DNA of 64,000 bases from Heterobilharzia americana (lineage: Eukaryota > Platyhelminthes > Trematoda > Strigeidida > Schistosomatidae). Both the position numbers and the translations under genes were made by a program. Below the pieces are notes generated by a model. It saw nothing but the letters and a program-made list of their open reading frames with translations, did no database searches and was not told the origin of the DNA. The stretch is taken from positions 53,807,890 to 53,871,889 of the forward strand of contig OX104134.1 in assembly GCA_944470555.2 (NCBI GenBank), given 5' to 3'. Numbering within the stretch: position 1 is the stretch's first letter; every line of letters begins with the position of its first letter. Of this stretch, positions 12,413-24,699 are shown one piece after another.

Positions 12413-13014
12413 AATGCAATACCTTTTTTAGTGTCTTCATCTAGAAAATCTGTTGCTTATGATGATGTTAATTGTAGTTAGATATATACAACTGGGAAAC
12501 ATTGTAGCCTTCAGAAACACATCCAGAGTAAAGAAGAGACAAAAGTCCCAGTATGTCTTTAGCGATCCGTTTATATATGAATCAATATGTTTGGAAAGTA
12601 TTAGTTTTCAAGGATGAACAAATGAAAATCAACACGCTGGCCTTTATAACAGCATTTGTTATCACATGAATCTCAAAGGTTAAACTACAATAAAGTAGTG
12701 ATAGCCATATAATGTATATAATGAATAAAATTGATTGAAATGCTGTAGTATTTACAACCGTCTATTATGAATTTGACATTTTCTCAAATCACTGCTATTA
12801 GTGTTACATACGTTACCAATAAAGGCAGTATGTTATGATGCAAACTGTAACGAAATCCTTAGTAAATACCATTCAGTTTTATTTTGAAGTGAATAATTCA
12901 TTCAAAATAATGCTGCACCTGATTAGAACTGACATTTGTTGACAGGATTGACAAAAAACACGTGTATATTGAAGTTAATTTATGACCGAAGTGGTTAACG
13001 AAATAACTTATATT

Positions 13015-13307
13015 GTTCTTGGTGATTAGCAGAGGAATCCAGAACACGTGTTTCATCCTCTTTTGGATTCGTCAGCTTCACGTAACTGCACCTCAGTGAG
13101 CAATGTTGTTCCCACCAACACCTGCTAAAAAGAGGTGGCTGTCGTGACCCACTGGCTTAGTGGATAACACTCTGGCGTTTGAAGCGAAGGGTGCTGGGTT
13201 TGAGCATCATTGAGAACAACATCACTCACTAGGGTGGAGTTACACTCAGCTGAAGAGTCCCAGATGGGACGAGACGTGGTCCTTGGGCTCCTCTGCTAGT
13301 CATCAAC
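13015..13307 (+). repeat. fold-back tRNA/hammerhead SINE, best copy
   Basis: The left arm (13015-13115) and right arm (about 13205-13307) are inverted copies of each other, each carrying a hammerhead sequence pointing outward: minus strand in the left arm, plus strand in the right. Between them is a Pol III-like core with A box TGGCTTAGTGG (13153-13163) and a B-box-like GGGTTTGAGC (13196-13205). The right-arm ribozyme (13250-13283) has CTGAAGA, a perfect five-pair stem II (GTCCC/GGGAC) and GTC, but GAGA instead of GAAA, which should disable it. The element resembles the copies at 5503 and 29418. Confidence 0.8.
13031..13082 (-). ncRNA. hammerhead ribozyme in left arm, intact core
   Basis: On the minus strand: CTGACGA (13075-13069), stem II ATCC/GGAT with loop AAAAGA, GAAA (13054-13051), stem III ACA/TGT with a CG loop, and the cleavage triplet GTT (13045-13043), which satisfies the NUH rule. 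Relative to the right arm and the family, both stem II and stem III have changed on both sides so that pairing is kept. Stem I is weak: two good pairs, then mismatches. The core is therefore consistent with activity but the flanking helix is doubtful. Confidence 0.6.
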
Positions 13308-14009
13308 GTCAGTTTTACATCGTGAACATCTTGCAGTATCGAGGCATCCGTATAGAAGACCATCTGCCAACAGAGGTCAAATGGCACAACTTAGTTGACA
13401 TTTCTTCACCGTGATAATCTTTTCCATATACATTTGTATTCTTTAGGTGCTGTGAAAATAACTAGTATTGTGATTCATGCCCAAATGTACTGGAAACCGA
13501 TCAAAATCAGATGAAGTTTAAATTGCTTTCTTTGACTAAGATGACTATTTTAGTTCATCATTTTTATAACCATGAAGAAAGCTTTTTAACTAGAAAGCTG
13601 GAGTCTATCAGTCCGTATTCATATGTGCAATTGGTGCAGGTAAAATCTCATGTCAAGCTAGCTAATCTAACAGCTACTTTAAGCGAAAACGAGATTGTAA
13701 ATGTCCACTTAAATAGACGCAAAATAATTTTCGATTAAAATTTTTGGAATTTACAAGCATTAGAGCTTCCGTTTAAACGAAGAAGAAACGGTTGTATTGA
13801 AAGAAGCCGTCTTTTCACTTAGACATAGTAAAACGTTATTCAATATCTGGATGTGTTCTTTTTAGACACTGTAAAAAATATGCCTTAAAAGTGATTTAAC
13901 AAGAAAAGAAAGTGGATACTTATCCCAAGTCGTTTAGAAATAATTATTCAAAATCACACTATTTTTGTTCCAAGAAAAGTGGCAATATGTTTTGATTTAC
14001 TCAACTTAC
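13308..14009. other. intron or flank of the ACSL gene, no repeat recognised
   Basis: Contains a plus-strand open frame (13511-13738) that I judge non-coding. The next ACSL exon downstream of 14010 was not found here. Confidence 0.35.
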
Positions 14010-14179
14010 CAACATTTCCTCGAATGTGAACAGTTTCACTTTGTCAGACAGCTCTTTCTTAACACTTGGGTATGTGTCGTCTGGCTTCATAACGATGAAT
14101 GTTTCAATATATTTTGGCATTAATTTGTATAAATTATATGCTTGAGCTACTGTATCACATGTGATAATTCTTAGCTCAG
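14010..14179 (-). CDS. ACSL: ACSL exon, end of the part found
   Basis: Acceptor ACATTTTAG, donor GTAAGTTGA. 170 bp: two bases completing a split codon (ACT, Thr) and 56 codons, ELRIITCDTVAQAYNLYKLM ... FEEML. It corresponds to the stretch E L..I..D...KA..LL...P..K.IIVM ahead of the adenylate-binding loop. The frame ends exactly on a codon. Confidence 0.88.
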
Positions 14180-17100
14180 CTAAAATGTATTCGTGAAAAG
14201 ATATAACATTTATTATAAACACGATATAAAATAATCGAAGGCAATCGATAAATTTTTATGATAGGGGTATCGAAATATTAGTAAAAACAAATATCCTACT
14301 GACTAAAAGTGCAGTGGTTTTGTACATGGATTTCAATGAGCTTAATTTTACTGCTAAAGATTTGTAATCTTTCTTTTAGAATGGCTAGAGACTTTATCAA
14401 ATAATTTGTTTAACAAACCATCTCTTTGACATGGTCCAAAAAACTCTGTACACGACAGTTAATTTCTCAATATATTTTACCTGTAACATTGTAACCATAT
14501 CGATAAATTGAGTAAAGTGATATTCAGAACAAATTCTTTACCCTTTGATATTTTCATAGCGAGATACATAGGTAGGTCAAGGATAAAGACAAGCGAATGG
14601 TCACATAAAGATGCACGTTAACTAAAAACCCCACTCAGGATGACATTGTTCCCAAACTTATGCCAAATGAACAAATATATTACGACGAATAAAAGAAGCT
14701 GGAATTTGATAGCTAAATGATGTTGGATGCTGCAACCTAGATTGAAAAATTTAATGTTTCAGTACCAAGCCAGCTATTAAAAGCCAATCTTTTTAAAGGT
14801 AATCCTGCACTTGTTTTTGCTCTGTTAGATTGAATGAGATCTATGATACTGGCTTTAGAGTCACAGATATGAATCCCAGAATTCGATTAATTAGTCATAA
14901 AAATAGTCATGATTAACTACGAAACTCAAGGAATTTAATTCACACATCCATAAATATCATATTCTATGAAGATATGCTTTTGTCGAATTAGCTGCAAGAA
15001 ATATTTCATCCTAGCATTATTCTATGTACAACAAAAATGTTTCGTGCTTACAAAGATGCATGACTAAAAACTCATAGCTACAAACTTCTTACATCGTTAG
15101 TTGTTGCTATTTATCACTTGTTGAAAAACTGTAACTAGATTTATAAATGTGGTCAAACAGATTTCGTACTAATAACAGACACAACAGCTGCAGCTTTTTA
15201 AGTCTTGTTGCAAATCATGTGTATTTAACCCATCTCTTATATCGAGAATAATTCCATTACTACAGAACATAATGTAGTATTCATTGTCTAGCGTTAAGTC
15301 AGCGACAGATGATAGCCAACATACCAACACTGCACACTTTTAAAGTGGTTTCAAACTAGCGTTTTTCAAGCTAGCAACAAACCAAATAATAAACAATACG
15401 TCAGTAAGAGATGGGTTTATGAATGCACAGAAATACAGAACATTACTGTTCCTTAGATAACAGCTTCGAATTGTAGATTTTGATACTGGCTGAATAAACT
15501 ACTACCACCAAAATTACCTTTGATATTCTATTCATTAACCCGTCCAAATCATATGTTCATGTAATACCAGGTGCCTGTTTAACATAGTGGCTCTTATTAC
15601 TGTTATTATAAACACTATTCAAATGCGTTTATTTCGCTTAAAGATGTTGTGCAGAGAATAAATTTGTTAGACTGTTGCATGCTAGGAATTCCATACAGCA
15701 ACATACATCTTGTTTGGGATAAACCTATTATTAGTGTCGTGAAAAAATACTATATAAACATAGTACGATGTCAAGATTTACTTTATATGCTCAACTAGTG
15801 TGGATGTTAAAAGTAATTCATATAAACCAAATAATAATTGCAGCAGTCCAAACACGGAGTCAAACTTTGTCGTAGTTGCGTGTTTACACAACAACCGCAT
15901 ATCTCTGCAAGTTAGTCATATAAAGTTCTATATAATATCTCCGCTAGCTATCAGTGTACCTTTCACTTAAGTAATAGACTACAACACGCTCAACCTTAGG
16001 GTAATAATAAAGTCTAGTGAACCAGGTTGTGTTCTGTGTAGGACCAGAGTTGTGCGCTATTGGAGAGACTTAAACTGTATTGAAATAGTTTTAAATTGCA
16101 ACCTTGTTTATATATAGGAACTACTTACAAATTAATCGAAAATTATTTTTGATATGATTACTGAGAATACATTATTTTGTGAAATTTAATTAAATTTATG
16201 GCTGGTACAACTTAAGTTATGAAAACTGGATGTTCATTTTTAATTGTTTCTGAATTGATCAAATAGTTACGTTTGCTAACGAACTACTCATTCACTTAAC
16301 TTTCAACTGATTAATACAACTTTGTTTAGACTAATGGATCAAAGACGTAATGGTTTCGTGTTATTGCAGCTTTAATCTTCAATAAAACTATAAAAGTGAT
16401 CAGACGCTACTTAAATATGTTAGTATCACCCTGAAGCATACCTAACATCATAAAAATAGCGCTACTCATTTTATTAGGCCTGGAAATGACGCATTTCCAA
16501 TCAAGCACAGAAGCTGAAAGAACAAATCATTGTCATTCTTCCTCTCAGATACAAATCTTTCCAGTAGAACGTTTAATTTGTGCACAAAACTTATTCCTCG
16601 AGAGGAATAATCGTAGCTCCATAAAGGATTTATATAAAAATCCAGATTTCAACACTTAACGATAAACTATGCTTGATTTTACAAAGCTACTAATCGAATC
16701 TAATATGATTAAGATGAGGTGATAACTGGTCTGTATTTGTTGACTACTTTATCATCAGTGAGCTTAGTTAAACTTATCGTTTCGTACAGAGGCAGTTCAA
16801 AGTTCTAATAATCTAACATTAAATAGGTTTGGTTAAATTGCTATAAAGTGGTTCCATCTTGGCAAATTATTGATCATATAGACTTGTCGTATGTTTGTTT
16901 CAAGTATATAATTAATTTTTTTAAAAACTATAGTAGCGTTATTCCAAACAAAATGTTTGATACATTATGGAATTCACAGCAAATAATAAACAAATTTACT
17001 ACCAAAACAATATTTTCAAACGAAATGATTATGGGGCCTGAATGATGTCCACAAAAACAGCATCAAGAGTAATAATGTTAAGCAACCAGTTGGTGTTGGA

Positions 17101-17414
17101 TTAACGTACGGTGTTTATTGGTGGTGTTTCATTCAACCAGCGAATAATGTACTACTCGGAATAGGTATTCGAAGGAAGGAAATATGATGTACTTTTGTGT
17201 ATCTAAAAACCAATTTCCTTCTAACATTTTTCTTTATTTATGTGGTAACTTCGAAAAACAACTATTTAAGAACATTTTGAAAATCCCCAAAAAGACGTAA
17301 TACGTTTGAAGGACATAACTGGTAGATGAAAACAAACTGAAAGGGAGTAATCTGATATAGAATGCCTGGTGGAAAATTTCATTGGTCGCAAAAAATTCAA
17401 GCAGCCCGCCAACT

Positions 17415-17453
<39 letters not shown>

Positions 17454-20400
17454 ATGTATATATATAAACTTTTACAAACTTACTCTCGCTGCAAACATGA
17501 GTAATTGCTTCAGTGCCGAAAGTACTATACAAAGGTACTGTTACAAATGAGTAGGCGGTATTAGCCAACTGTGTTATAACCCACTAAAAATAAACAAATT
17601 TGCCTTATCAGTAACAATGCCACAGTCGTAAAAATGAAGAGAAACGACAGTCTGTTCACTTCAAGTTAGGAAAATATGACTGTATGAAAACCTAAAATAT
17701 CCCTTTATCCAGAGTGCTATTTAAAACTCAGTTGTCACTTTTATGCGCTTTGTGGGATGCATTATTTGTCAAGGATTTGTCTTCGAAATCGTTAAAATTG
17801 ATAATTAATAGTAATGAAACGTTTTTCAGCAGTTGTGTCATTTTTTCCATTTAGCAATCCTGAGAACCACTAAAACTGTACAAGGTTTAAAATAGTAAAA
17901 GTTGCACATGGGTATAATGCTGAGAATTTGAGAAATTAATACCCGAACTACTTGTTGCTTGACTGTTAGTATTAAGGTGTGTGTTGTATGATACAAACAA
18001 AAGAAATAGGAAGTAAACAACTACTTGATGTACGGCAGTACTGATTTGTTAATGCCTACAAAACACAATCAATAGTCTGAAATTCAGTCCTTTTTTCAAG
18101 GTACTATTCAAGGCTTCTTTCAAACGTCAATTCTTAAGTGATCTACTTCATATGTATTATAATGGATACAAATTTTCTTATAAGTTTCTCAAAAGAATTT
18201 TTGAATATTGAAAAAAAATAATTTTTATCTTTCTGCAAAGTAATAATTCATTCTTTAAGCAATAAAGTAGGCTAGCTCTCCTTTACAATGAGTTCGCCAA
18301 ACAACTCACGTAAAGAAATGGATCATAAAATTCTTTCAGTTGGAAAGTGGTTGTGGCGTTGAGTTAAAGTCATGTATGTTCATTTAACTTCAGTTACTTC
18401 TCATTAGGTGGATATCAATCTATTGACCGAGGTAAACTTAGGTATTTTATATTATAAGTTATCAATGACTTCCTTCTTAATTAACCTCTATTTATTTTCG
18501 AAACAAATCACCTATTTGAACAAATTGTTATGCCTGAGAAAGCATTTTTCACTTAGCTTATAAGGGTTTGCGAGAACAGGGTATAGAAACAAGAAAATGT
18601 TTCCTAAGTAAAATAAACTTCTAGCAATGGACAAAGCAATTAAAGTATAATCGTTTAAGCGATAGTTTACCAGAATAGGAGAGATTACTGTATCCCAACC
18701 GACATCCTAAGTCATAATAGCTAACTGCGTCACAAGTATAACCTCCATTCCTTTCTGTGAGCACTTATTTCATGAATTAGGAATTCTTCAACTTGTAATA
18801 ACACTGAGAAGATTACTTTCGTGAACTTGAAAATTAACCACTGGCTTCTCTGGAATAGTGATTTTCTAAACTAACTTTACCTAAAACAAATAAAACAACT
18901 TAAAATAACAAGTTGATTTCTAGATTCTACCCCTCATTTGTGAATGTCAAAATGAAGAGTGATTACGTTGTTCTTCTGTGTGTAGCTTTCAAGTTCCCTA
19001 TCTGACTTTCAGGGTTCTCATTATGTATAAGTCACTGGCCAGATTTTATGAATAGTTTGTTTACGCAAATCTAATCATCACAGACACATTGCTAATGAAC
19101 TTTATCGTAAACGACTAAAGTGATTTGTCTAGCGAAATATGTTGGTTACTACCTGTGGTTTCGAATTATTAGTGGCGACTAGGAACGCCTTTCTCGTAAA
19201 ATGAAGTCTGAAGTGTAATTTTGCTGTCGCATATTTATGAAATTTCCACTCAAATTATTTTTAGATAACATCACTCATTTTAAGTGCTCGTTTGGGATTA
19301 TGTAACTATTTGGTTGATTCCAAAATCTAGATACAAAATAATGTGACAGCTACCTAACAATATTTTCATATTTTATGCACTGTCCACAAACAGTATGAGT
19401 ATCTACAGATATTAAGAAGATAAGTATGAGAAAGATAGTAGGATGATTCAGTGGCAAAAGGTATTCATCAGAGTCTCTTAGAGAGACACTAAAACAGGTG
19501 GGTAATGAACAGAAGGAACTTAAGACAAGTCTGTTATGGAATACAGTTGACCGCATGAATTATGTGACTCTGAGGAAGTGTTACAAAGGAAGAACAACTT
19601 AGCCACAATCCCTAAGAGATCAAATAGAACCCAAAAGGGTTTGAAAGAAATGTCAGCTATTAATCTCAATGTTATTGTATCACATTACAAGATAAACGTG
19701 AATGATACCTAAATCAAACAAAGTTTATAAACTATAAAGAATATCTTACAGTACAATATTTCATAAAATGGAAGCAACATTATCTAAACAGGAAACAGCC
19801 AATGAAGTGTAACTCAAACTGATTTTACTTCATCGCCAATATAACCAACACAAATAGATAATAATTATACTTATTCGTACACAGATAACCCTGAATAAGC
19901 CATACATATTATCATATTCCCCTACTTTATAAGTGCAAGGTTTTCGGTACAGAATAAAAATTGGGCTGGATTAGTAGAAATAAGCTTTTATATTACAGAT
20001 TTCGGTTTATTAACACTTTGACAAAGTTATCAGTATCAAATAACGAAACATTAGTATAGAAAACAGTGTTTCAGTTTTTGATATATTTAGGTTACAGTTT
20101 CATGAAGGTTTCAAAGCAACTGGAAGTGATATTGTTTCGAATATTTGGTAATTTAACATCACCATAATTAATTCCCTGGTACAAAATCACAAACTGACCC
20201 CTAGATGGCTAAATTCCAAAGCTACCAAAGTAAGCAAGTAGTGGCGTTAATGGTAGTCCACTAGTTGGTTTACATTAAACGTGTTTTTTTATTTCAGTGC
20301 CTGGCTTTATGTTTTATTGAGAGAAGATAATTTTGGTACAGCGGTTAAATGATTAGGATACTTCTGCGTTGTAATAAATTTTTAACACAGATCAGGTGAT

Positions 20401-21943
20401 TGCCAAGCAGCTTGAAAACAGTTATTTTACGAAGGCAAACATTGTAAAGTGAGGCTAATTCATTATTATTTAACAGGTAACCATCGAACATAGCTTAGGC
20501 TTCAATAAGAAATAAAATATAATACTGGAATCCAAAGGGTGATATCGAAAACTGCACCTATATATCAATGTTAACTTCTAATCAAGATGATGAAGAATCT
20601 TAGCTACTAATTGTAATTGTGAACACGACTATAAAAGTATGTATAGAGATAATTTTTTACCAGGTTTTGTGACTACATTAAAAAAACAGTTCAAGAAAGA
20701 CTTCTGATATCATTATAGTTATTAGAATCCAAGTATGTGGATTAGAGGATAACGGTGAATGTAGAAAAAAAGAAATAACAGGTACCTGGCGTAAAAATAG
20801 TTATCATTGGTTAATATAACAGTTTTAATCGTCAGTAAACTGGAAGATAGTAAATGCACTTACTACTATGTTCTAAAATCAGTGGTTTAACTCAAAATTG
20901 ATATAGAATACGGTACGGCAACCAGAGTAGTTTTGGGTGTATCATGTTTTGTTTTGTGAATAGGTCCAACTAGGAACAAGTCATTTCAGTGAATCACATA
21001 TTTTCTACACACTTGCAATGACATATCCAAAAGATACAAAATCTCACCATTGGAGTTGTTGTTCACTGGTTACAGCACAGAACTTTTAAACAGTATGTAC
21101 TAAATTAAAGTCTTGCTTCAAATGTAGAAGTGTGAAAAGTCGAATAGAATCACAATACAGACGTTTATCATGACCTAGTGAGACAGCTTACAAAAAGTTA
21201 ACCAGTTAAACTGACTTATTTTACATGATGATATTCACGACAGCTGTACCAAATGAGGACATTGCTTCCTATCAGTAATCAAAATTTTGCATAAATCCCA
21301 AACAAATTCGTAATTTATCCTTTATTCCATTCGTTACGACTGTTGCCTTAGTTGCGCATTCATAATTTAATATAGTACAAGGGTCTTTCTGAACTAAGGT
21401 GAGACTATCTGAATTTCTCATAGCTAGTTTTGCTTAAAGTATTTCGTAGAAATCAAATAAATCTCGGTATTTTAACTAAATATTCTTAAAAGTAAGTCAG
21501 CAACTTTCCTCCTTCTATCAGTTCTGCATAAATATTTTAAAGTTGTGCTTCGGAAATAATTTTTCAAGCTAACATTTCTGTACGTTTCGGCTTGATTGCG
21601 ACTTATTAATAAACACTTCAACTGCTTTTTTACGGTTAAAAATTTCATGTGAATTCTAATTTCGTTACACTTCATTTTACCATTTGTTGACACAGTTGTA
21701 CTTAATTGGTTATATTAAAATTTTACCTCTGGGGAATTTCTCCCATATATTCCAACAAAATTATTCTTAGGATTTTCCCCCATTAGTTTCGTCAGTGCCG
21801 ATCCCATTAGTTGAATCTTTTCATACACCTGAAAGTTACGACCATAGACTTTATTTTTTCAATCTTTTGGCTTACTTCTGCATAAGTTATCCATTTGACT
21901 GGTGAAGTCAGTGCTTCACGTGTTCCAAAACAAGGTTTGTGTC
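14010..21943 (-). CDS. ACSL: long-chain-fatty-acid--CoA ligase gene, partial (four exons)
   Basis: Minus strand, exons 21943-21876, 21828-21727, 17583-17484 and 14179-14010. Spliced, they read in one frame: GHKPCFGTREALTSP..., VYEKIQLMGSALTKLM..., NNFVGIYGRNSPE|WVITQ, then VPLYSTFGTEAIT and ELRIITCDTVAQAY...FEEML. This follows the N-terminal half of the adenylation domain of ACSL1/5/6-type enzymes (GPCLGSR..., W..Y..V......GSAL, F.GI...NRPEW, VPLYDTLG..A). All three exon-exon junctions agree in phase and all borders are GT-AG. The enzyme activates long-chain fatty acids to acyl-CoA on ER or mitochondrial membranes; schistosomes depend on host lipid. Missing: the N-terminal exons (right of 21943) and everything from the YTSGTTG phosphate-binding loop on, which I could not find to the left of 14010. 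Confidence 0.88.
14180..17483 (-). other. ACSL intron, about 3.3 kb
   Basis: AT-rich. Apart from the (TA)n tract near its right end I see no repeat copy or nested gene. Confidence 0.6.
17414..17466. repeat. (TA)n microsatellite with TATG interruptions
   Basis: TA-rich run broken by AATATA and GTATATG units, 18 bp from an ACSL exon donor. Confidence 0.9.
17484..17583 (-). CDS. ACSL: ACSL exon carrying the VPLY motif
   Basis: Acceptor TTTTTAG, donor GTAAGT. 100 bp: 33 codons plus one base. It starts with the expected tryptophan (WVITQLANTAYSFVTVPLYS) and continues TFGTEAITHVCSE. The family usually has VPLYDTLG; here it is VPLYSTFG, so the conserved aspartate is a serine. It lies right next to a long (TA)n tract (17414-17466) in the following intron. 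Confidence 0.88.
17584..21726 (-). other. ACSL intron, about 4.1 kb
   Basis: AT-rich, no supportable nested gene or recognised repeat. Confidence 0.55.
21727..21828 (-). CDS. ACSL: ACSL exon after a 47-bp intron
   Basis: Acceptor CTTTCAG, donor GTAAAA. 102 bp, 34 codons, from VYEKIQLMGSALTK to GIYGRNSPE. The intron separating it from the upstream exon is 21829-21875, only 47 bp, a size seen in the 5' parts of schistosome genes. The GIYGRNSPE end matches the GI.A.NRPEW motif, with the tryptophan beginning the next exon. Confidence 0.88.
21876..21943 (-). CDS. ACSL: ACSL exon (most upstream found)
   Basis: Acceptor TTTTTTTTAG, donor GTAAGC. It enters after the first base of a codon and ends on a complete codon: (G)GHKPCFGTREALTSP and on to KWITYAE. 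This is the segment where vertebrate ACSLs read NGPCLGSR...YEWLSYKQV. 68 bp. Confidence 0.85.
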
Positions 21944-23129
21944 CTAAAAAAAACATAAATAAAATATGTAAGCAGAAACTGGCGTTTGTAAAATATATCC
22001 TCTTTTGTCGGTGTTTTCATTTATGTTTTGCCATATATTTTGTTCACAGTAAATGTAAGTGTAAGGTATGATAATTTTCGAAAATCGTGATTTTCACTTC
22101 CGATATCATGTACCTATATGAACGTGTGCACATATATTGACTCTGCACCATATTTGGAAATTGCCTCCATTGTAATGAGTAAAATAAATTGGAGATAAGA
22201 GACTAGCATTATGCTCATAGTTGAAATATGGTGTTACACTTCTCGATAAGTTAGACCATAAAGGTTACCAAAGAATTAATCAACTGTCGGGTTTATGGCA
22301 GATTGAAATACTAGAGTAACTGAATTTACTAGATGTTTGAGTAAGAACCTTAAGCATTAAATGATGCACCCAATCAGGAGTCATTTACGTTGAAACAAGG
22401 AATAGATAGAACATTGAAGAACGTCGCACCCAGTTTGCACTTAATCCTATACAAATTCTTCAGTCTCATTTCGGTCATTTTAAGCAGGGTGTTCCGAGTG
22501 ACACCAATGGTGTGACGTGGAAGTTAGATGCAAATACTCCAAGTGGGTTAAATATATTTTCTAAGAGTTTTAATTACCATCGTAAAAAACAGTTACTATC
22601 TAGCGCTATCTAATACTTCAGTACACTTCATCATGAACTTGTTATAACTAGATAAGTGGTACTGTATGACACGCCTGCTTCATGGTCCTGTAAAATTGGT
22701 CTAAAGTTTGAGCCAATTACTGGGTTAAAAATAAAGCCTTAGTTTGAGATCTGTTACAACCTGAACTGTTAAAGGTATGATCCTGCTTGGAGTCCTTTTC
22801 ATCTGAAATAAATCAAAATGATTTTTGGACGTGAACACGTCACTACCTATCTGAATCTAGTTAGTATCTTCTGCTTCTGAGAAAAAGATTTTATTGAGAG
22901 CCATATTGCTCCGTAAGCAACTGGTATTTAAAATGCTTTAAATGTATGCAGATAAATGATGAATTTTGCTCGGCATTAAACATCTGGATGGCACTTCCAA
23001 CTAAGCGTTCGACAATGAAATATAGTTGTAAAATCCGAATAAGTCAGATAAATTAGTTTCTGACGTTTTGCAAATAAAACCTGTACAAGTTACCGAATGT
23101 GAAAATAGTAAGTGGTGACAAACCAGATA
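21944..23129. other. probable ACSL upstream intron or flank
   Basis: The next upstream ACSL exon should end one base into a glycine codon; I could not find it here or before the PLE. Confidence 0.4.
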
Positions 23130-23290
23130 ACGTTGTTTATACATGATAATAATATCGGCATAAAAGTTATTTAAACAGCTTAATGAAGAGATGGAGATTA
23201 TCTAAAACGTGTGATGTAGTAGAGCTATGGACTTCGGACAATACAAGCGATCCACCTTTAAATTACTCATATAACTTCAGTTGGTTTTGA
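23130..23290 (+). repeat. third copy of the 6.1/7.1-kb repeat arm
   Basis: Shares ATGGAGATTATCT and the surrounding order of blocks with 6080-6205 (direct) and 7015-7145 (inverted). Diverged; borders approximate. Confidence 0.5.
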
Positions 23291-23939
23291 CACCAAATAT
23301 CATATTTTCACACGGTATTGATGAAACGAAAAACTCTTCAGGGTGTCTAGTAAAACTACTTGTATCCATCACGATGCCTAATACTAACACTGGAAATACA
23401 AATGTCCTGTTTCGATCATTTATAGTTTAACGAGAAAATATGTTTCTTAAAATGTATGATCTATCATGCAGAACATCAGTTCATGCACAAATTTCATCGG
23501 TTTTGCAGCAACGGCTTCACTGTGGAGCGATTATAAAAAAAGTGTAGAGAAAGTTAGATTATAAAATGGAAGATGGGTGTATAAGTCCTTGAAAAAACTA
23601 CGGCTGCACTCTAACTCCTATATTTGGAGCGTGTATATCAGGTGAAATAGGTTCACACACAACTTTACACATTTTCATTTCAAAAAATCTTTTTTCAGCA
23701 ATTTGAGTGCTTTTCAGAACTAAACATCAAACTCGTGGGCTGAAATATTTTGACAAAGTATATATTCCACAGCATTTGTTCTTTTTGTTATATTGTTATT
23801 CAAAACATGTAAAATACTTAAAACTTATCGCATCCCATAGTATATAATACTGAATGGATAATTGAACTAGTGGAGAATATTTGTAGCCCAGGTGGATGGT
23901 CTTGGTTGTATTGTGTCCTCTGACCTGGGTTGTTTAATC

Positions 23940-23979
23940 GTGAAGCTTTCATCGTATTGCTAGACGACACCATCAGCAC
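23940..23979 (-). ncRNA. hammerhead-like fold in PLE terminal region, degenerate
   Basis: Minus strand: stem I GTG, core CTGATGG plus one extra T, stem II GTCGT/ACGAT (five pairs, one G-U) around loop CTAGCAAT, GAAA, a minimal AGCT-like stem III, then CAC closing stem I. Hammerhead motifs are known at the ends of Penelope-like elements. The last core adenine is changed and a base is inserted, so this copy is probably inactive. Confidence 0.6.
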
Positions 23980-24154
23980 TGTCACTCCGTGAGTGATTTA
24001 GTAGCTTGCCTTGACGAAGCGGTCTGTGATTGGTTGTTTCCTTTGATTGTTGTCACTGACTGTATAGCTTTTCTTGTTGGCTGTCCCACTGTTTGGCCTC
24101 TGACCTTTCTGTCGTTTATCATCTTTCTTACTGGTTGGTCGATTGGGTTTGTGT

Positions 24155-24590
24155 CTACATATCTGTTGATTGCTGACTGACCTGAATGCAAGCTTCTAGG
24201 AATTCTCTGATATTTTTTGTGTTTCCTCTGTCCAAAATTTCTATATTGTTGAAATTGAATTCACATCCATAATTATCCACATGCATTGAAATGAATGATG
24301 AAATGTAGTGACATTTAATAGCAAATTGGTGCTCATGTACATGAAGGCGAAGAGAGCTACCACTTTGTTCAGTGTAATGTTGACTACAGTTACTGAAGTT
24401 GATTTTGTGAATGATATTCGGTTTGTCTTCTTTGGTTGTTGCATCCTTTGGTCTGAATAATAGTGTTTGCAGGGGATTTGTTGGTTTATAAGCCACAACA
24501 ATTCCAAGTAGTTTCAGTAATCTTGTCGTGATTTCTGATATATTCTTTATGTTTGGTAGGATGATGCGTTTATTGATTTCTGTCAATGAC
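24155..24590 (-). pseudogene. PLE GIY-YIG endonuclease remnant
   Basis: The open frame reads NIIHKINFSNCSQHYTEQSG, matching the GVVYKI.C..C...YIGETGR block of PLE endonucleases with the tyrosines and the YIG core degraded, then ISMHVDNYGCEFNFNNIEIL (the H...H.....F..v.iL segment) and FLEACI for the conserved ..EA.yI. Upstream residues ITTRLLKLLGIVVAYKPTNP and LLFRPKD are typical of the linker between the two domains. Confidence 0.8.
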
Positions 24591-24699
24591 GTTGTAGTTG
24601 ATGATGTACGGGATAGGCATCTTCTGATAAAGTTTCATGGGTAGCCGTTCTTCTTTAGGATGGACACCAAGTAATTTTCTTCTTTTCTCCGTGAAGTTG

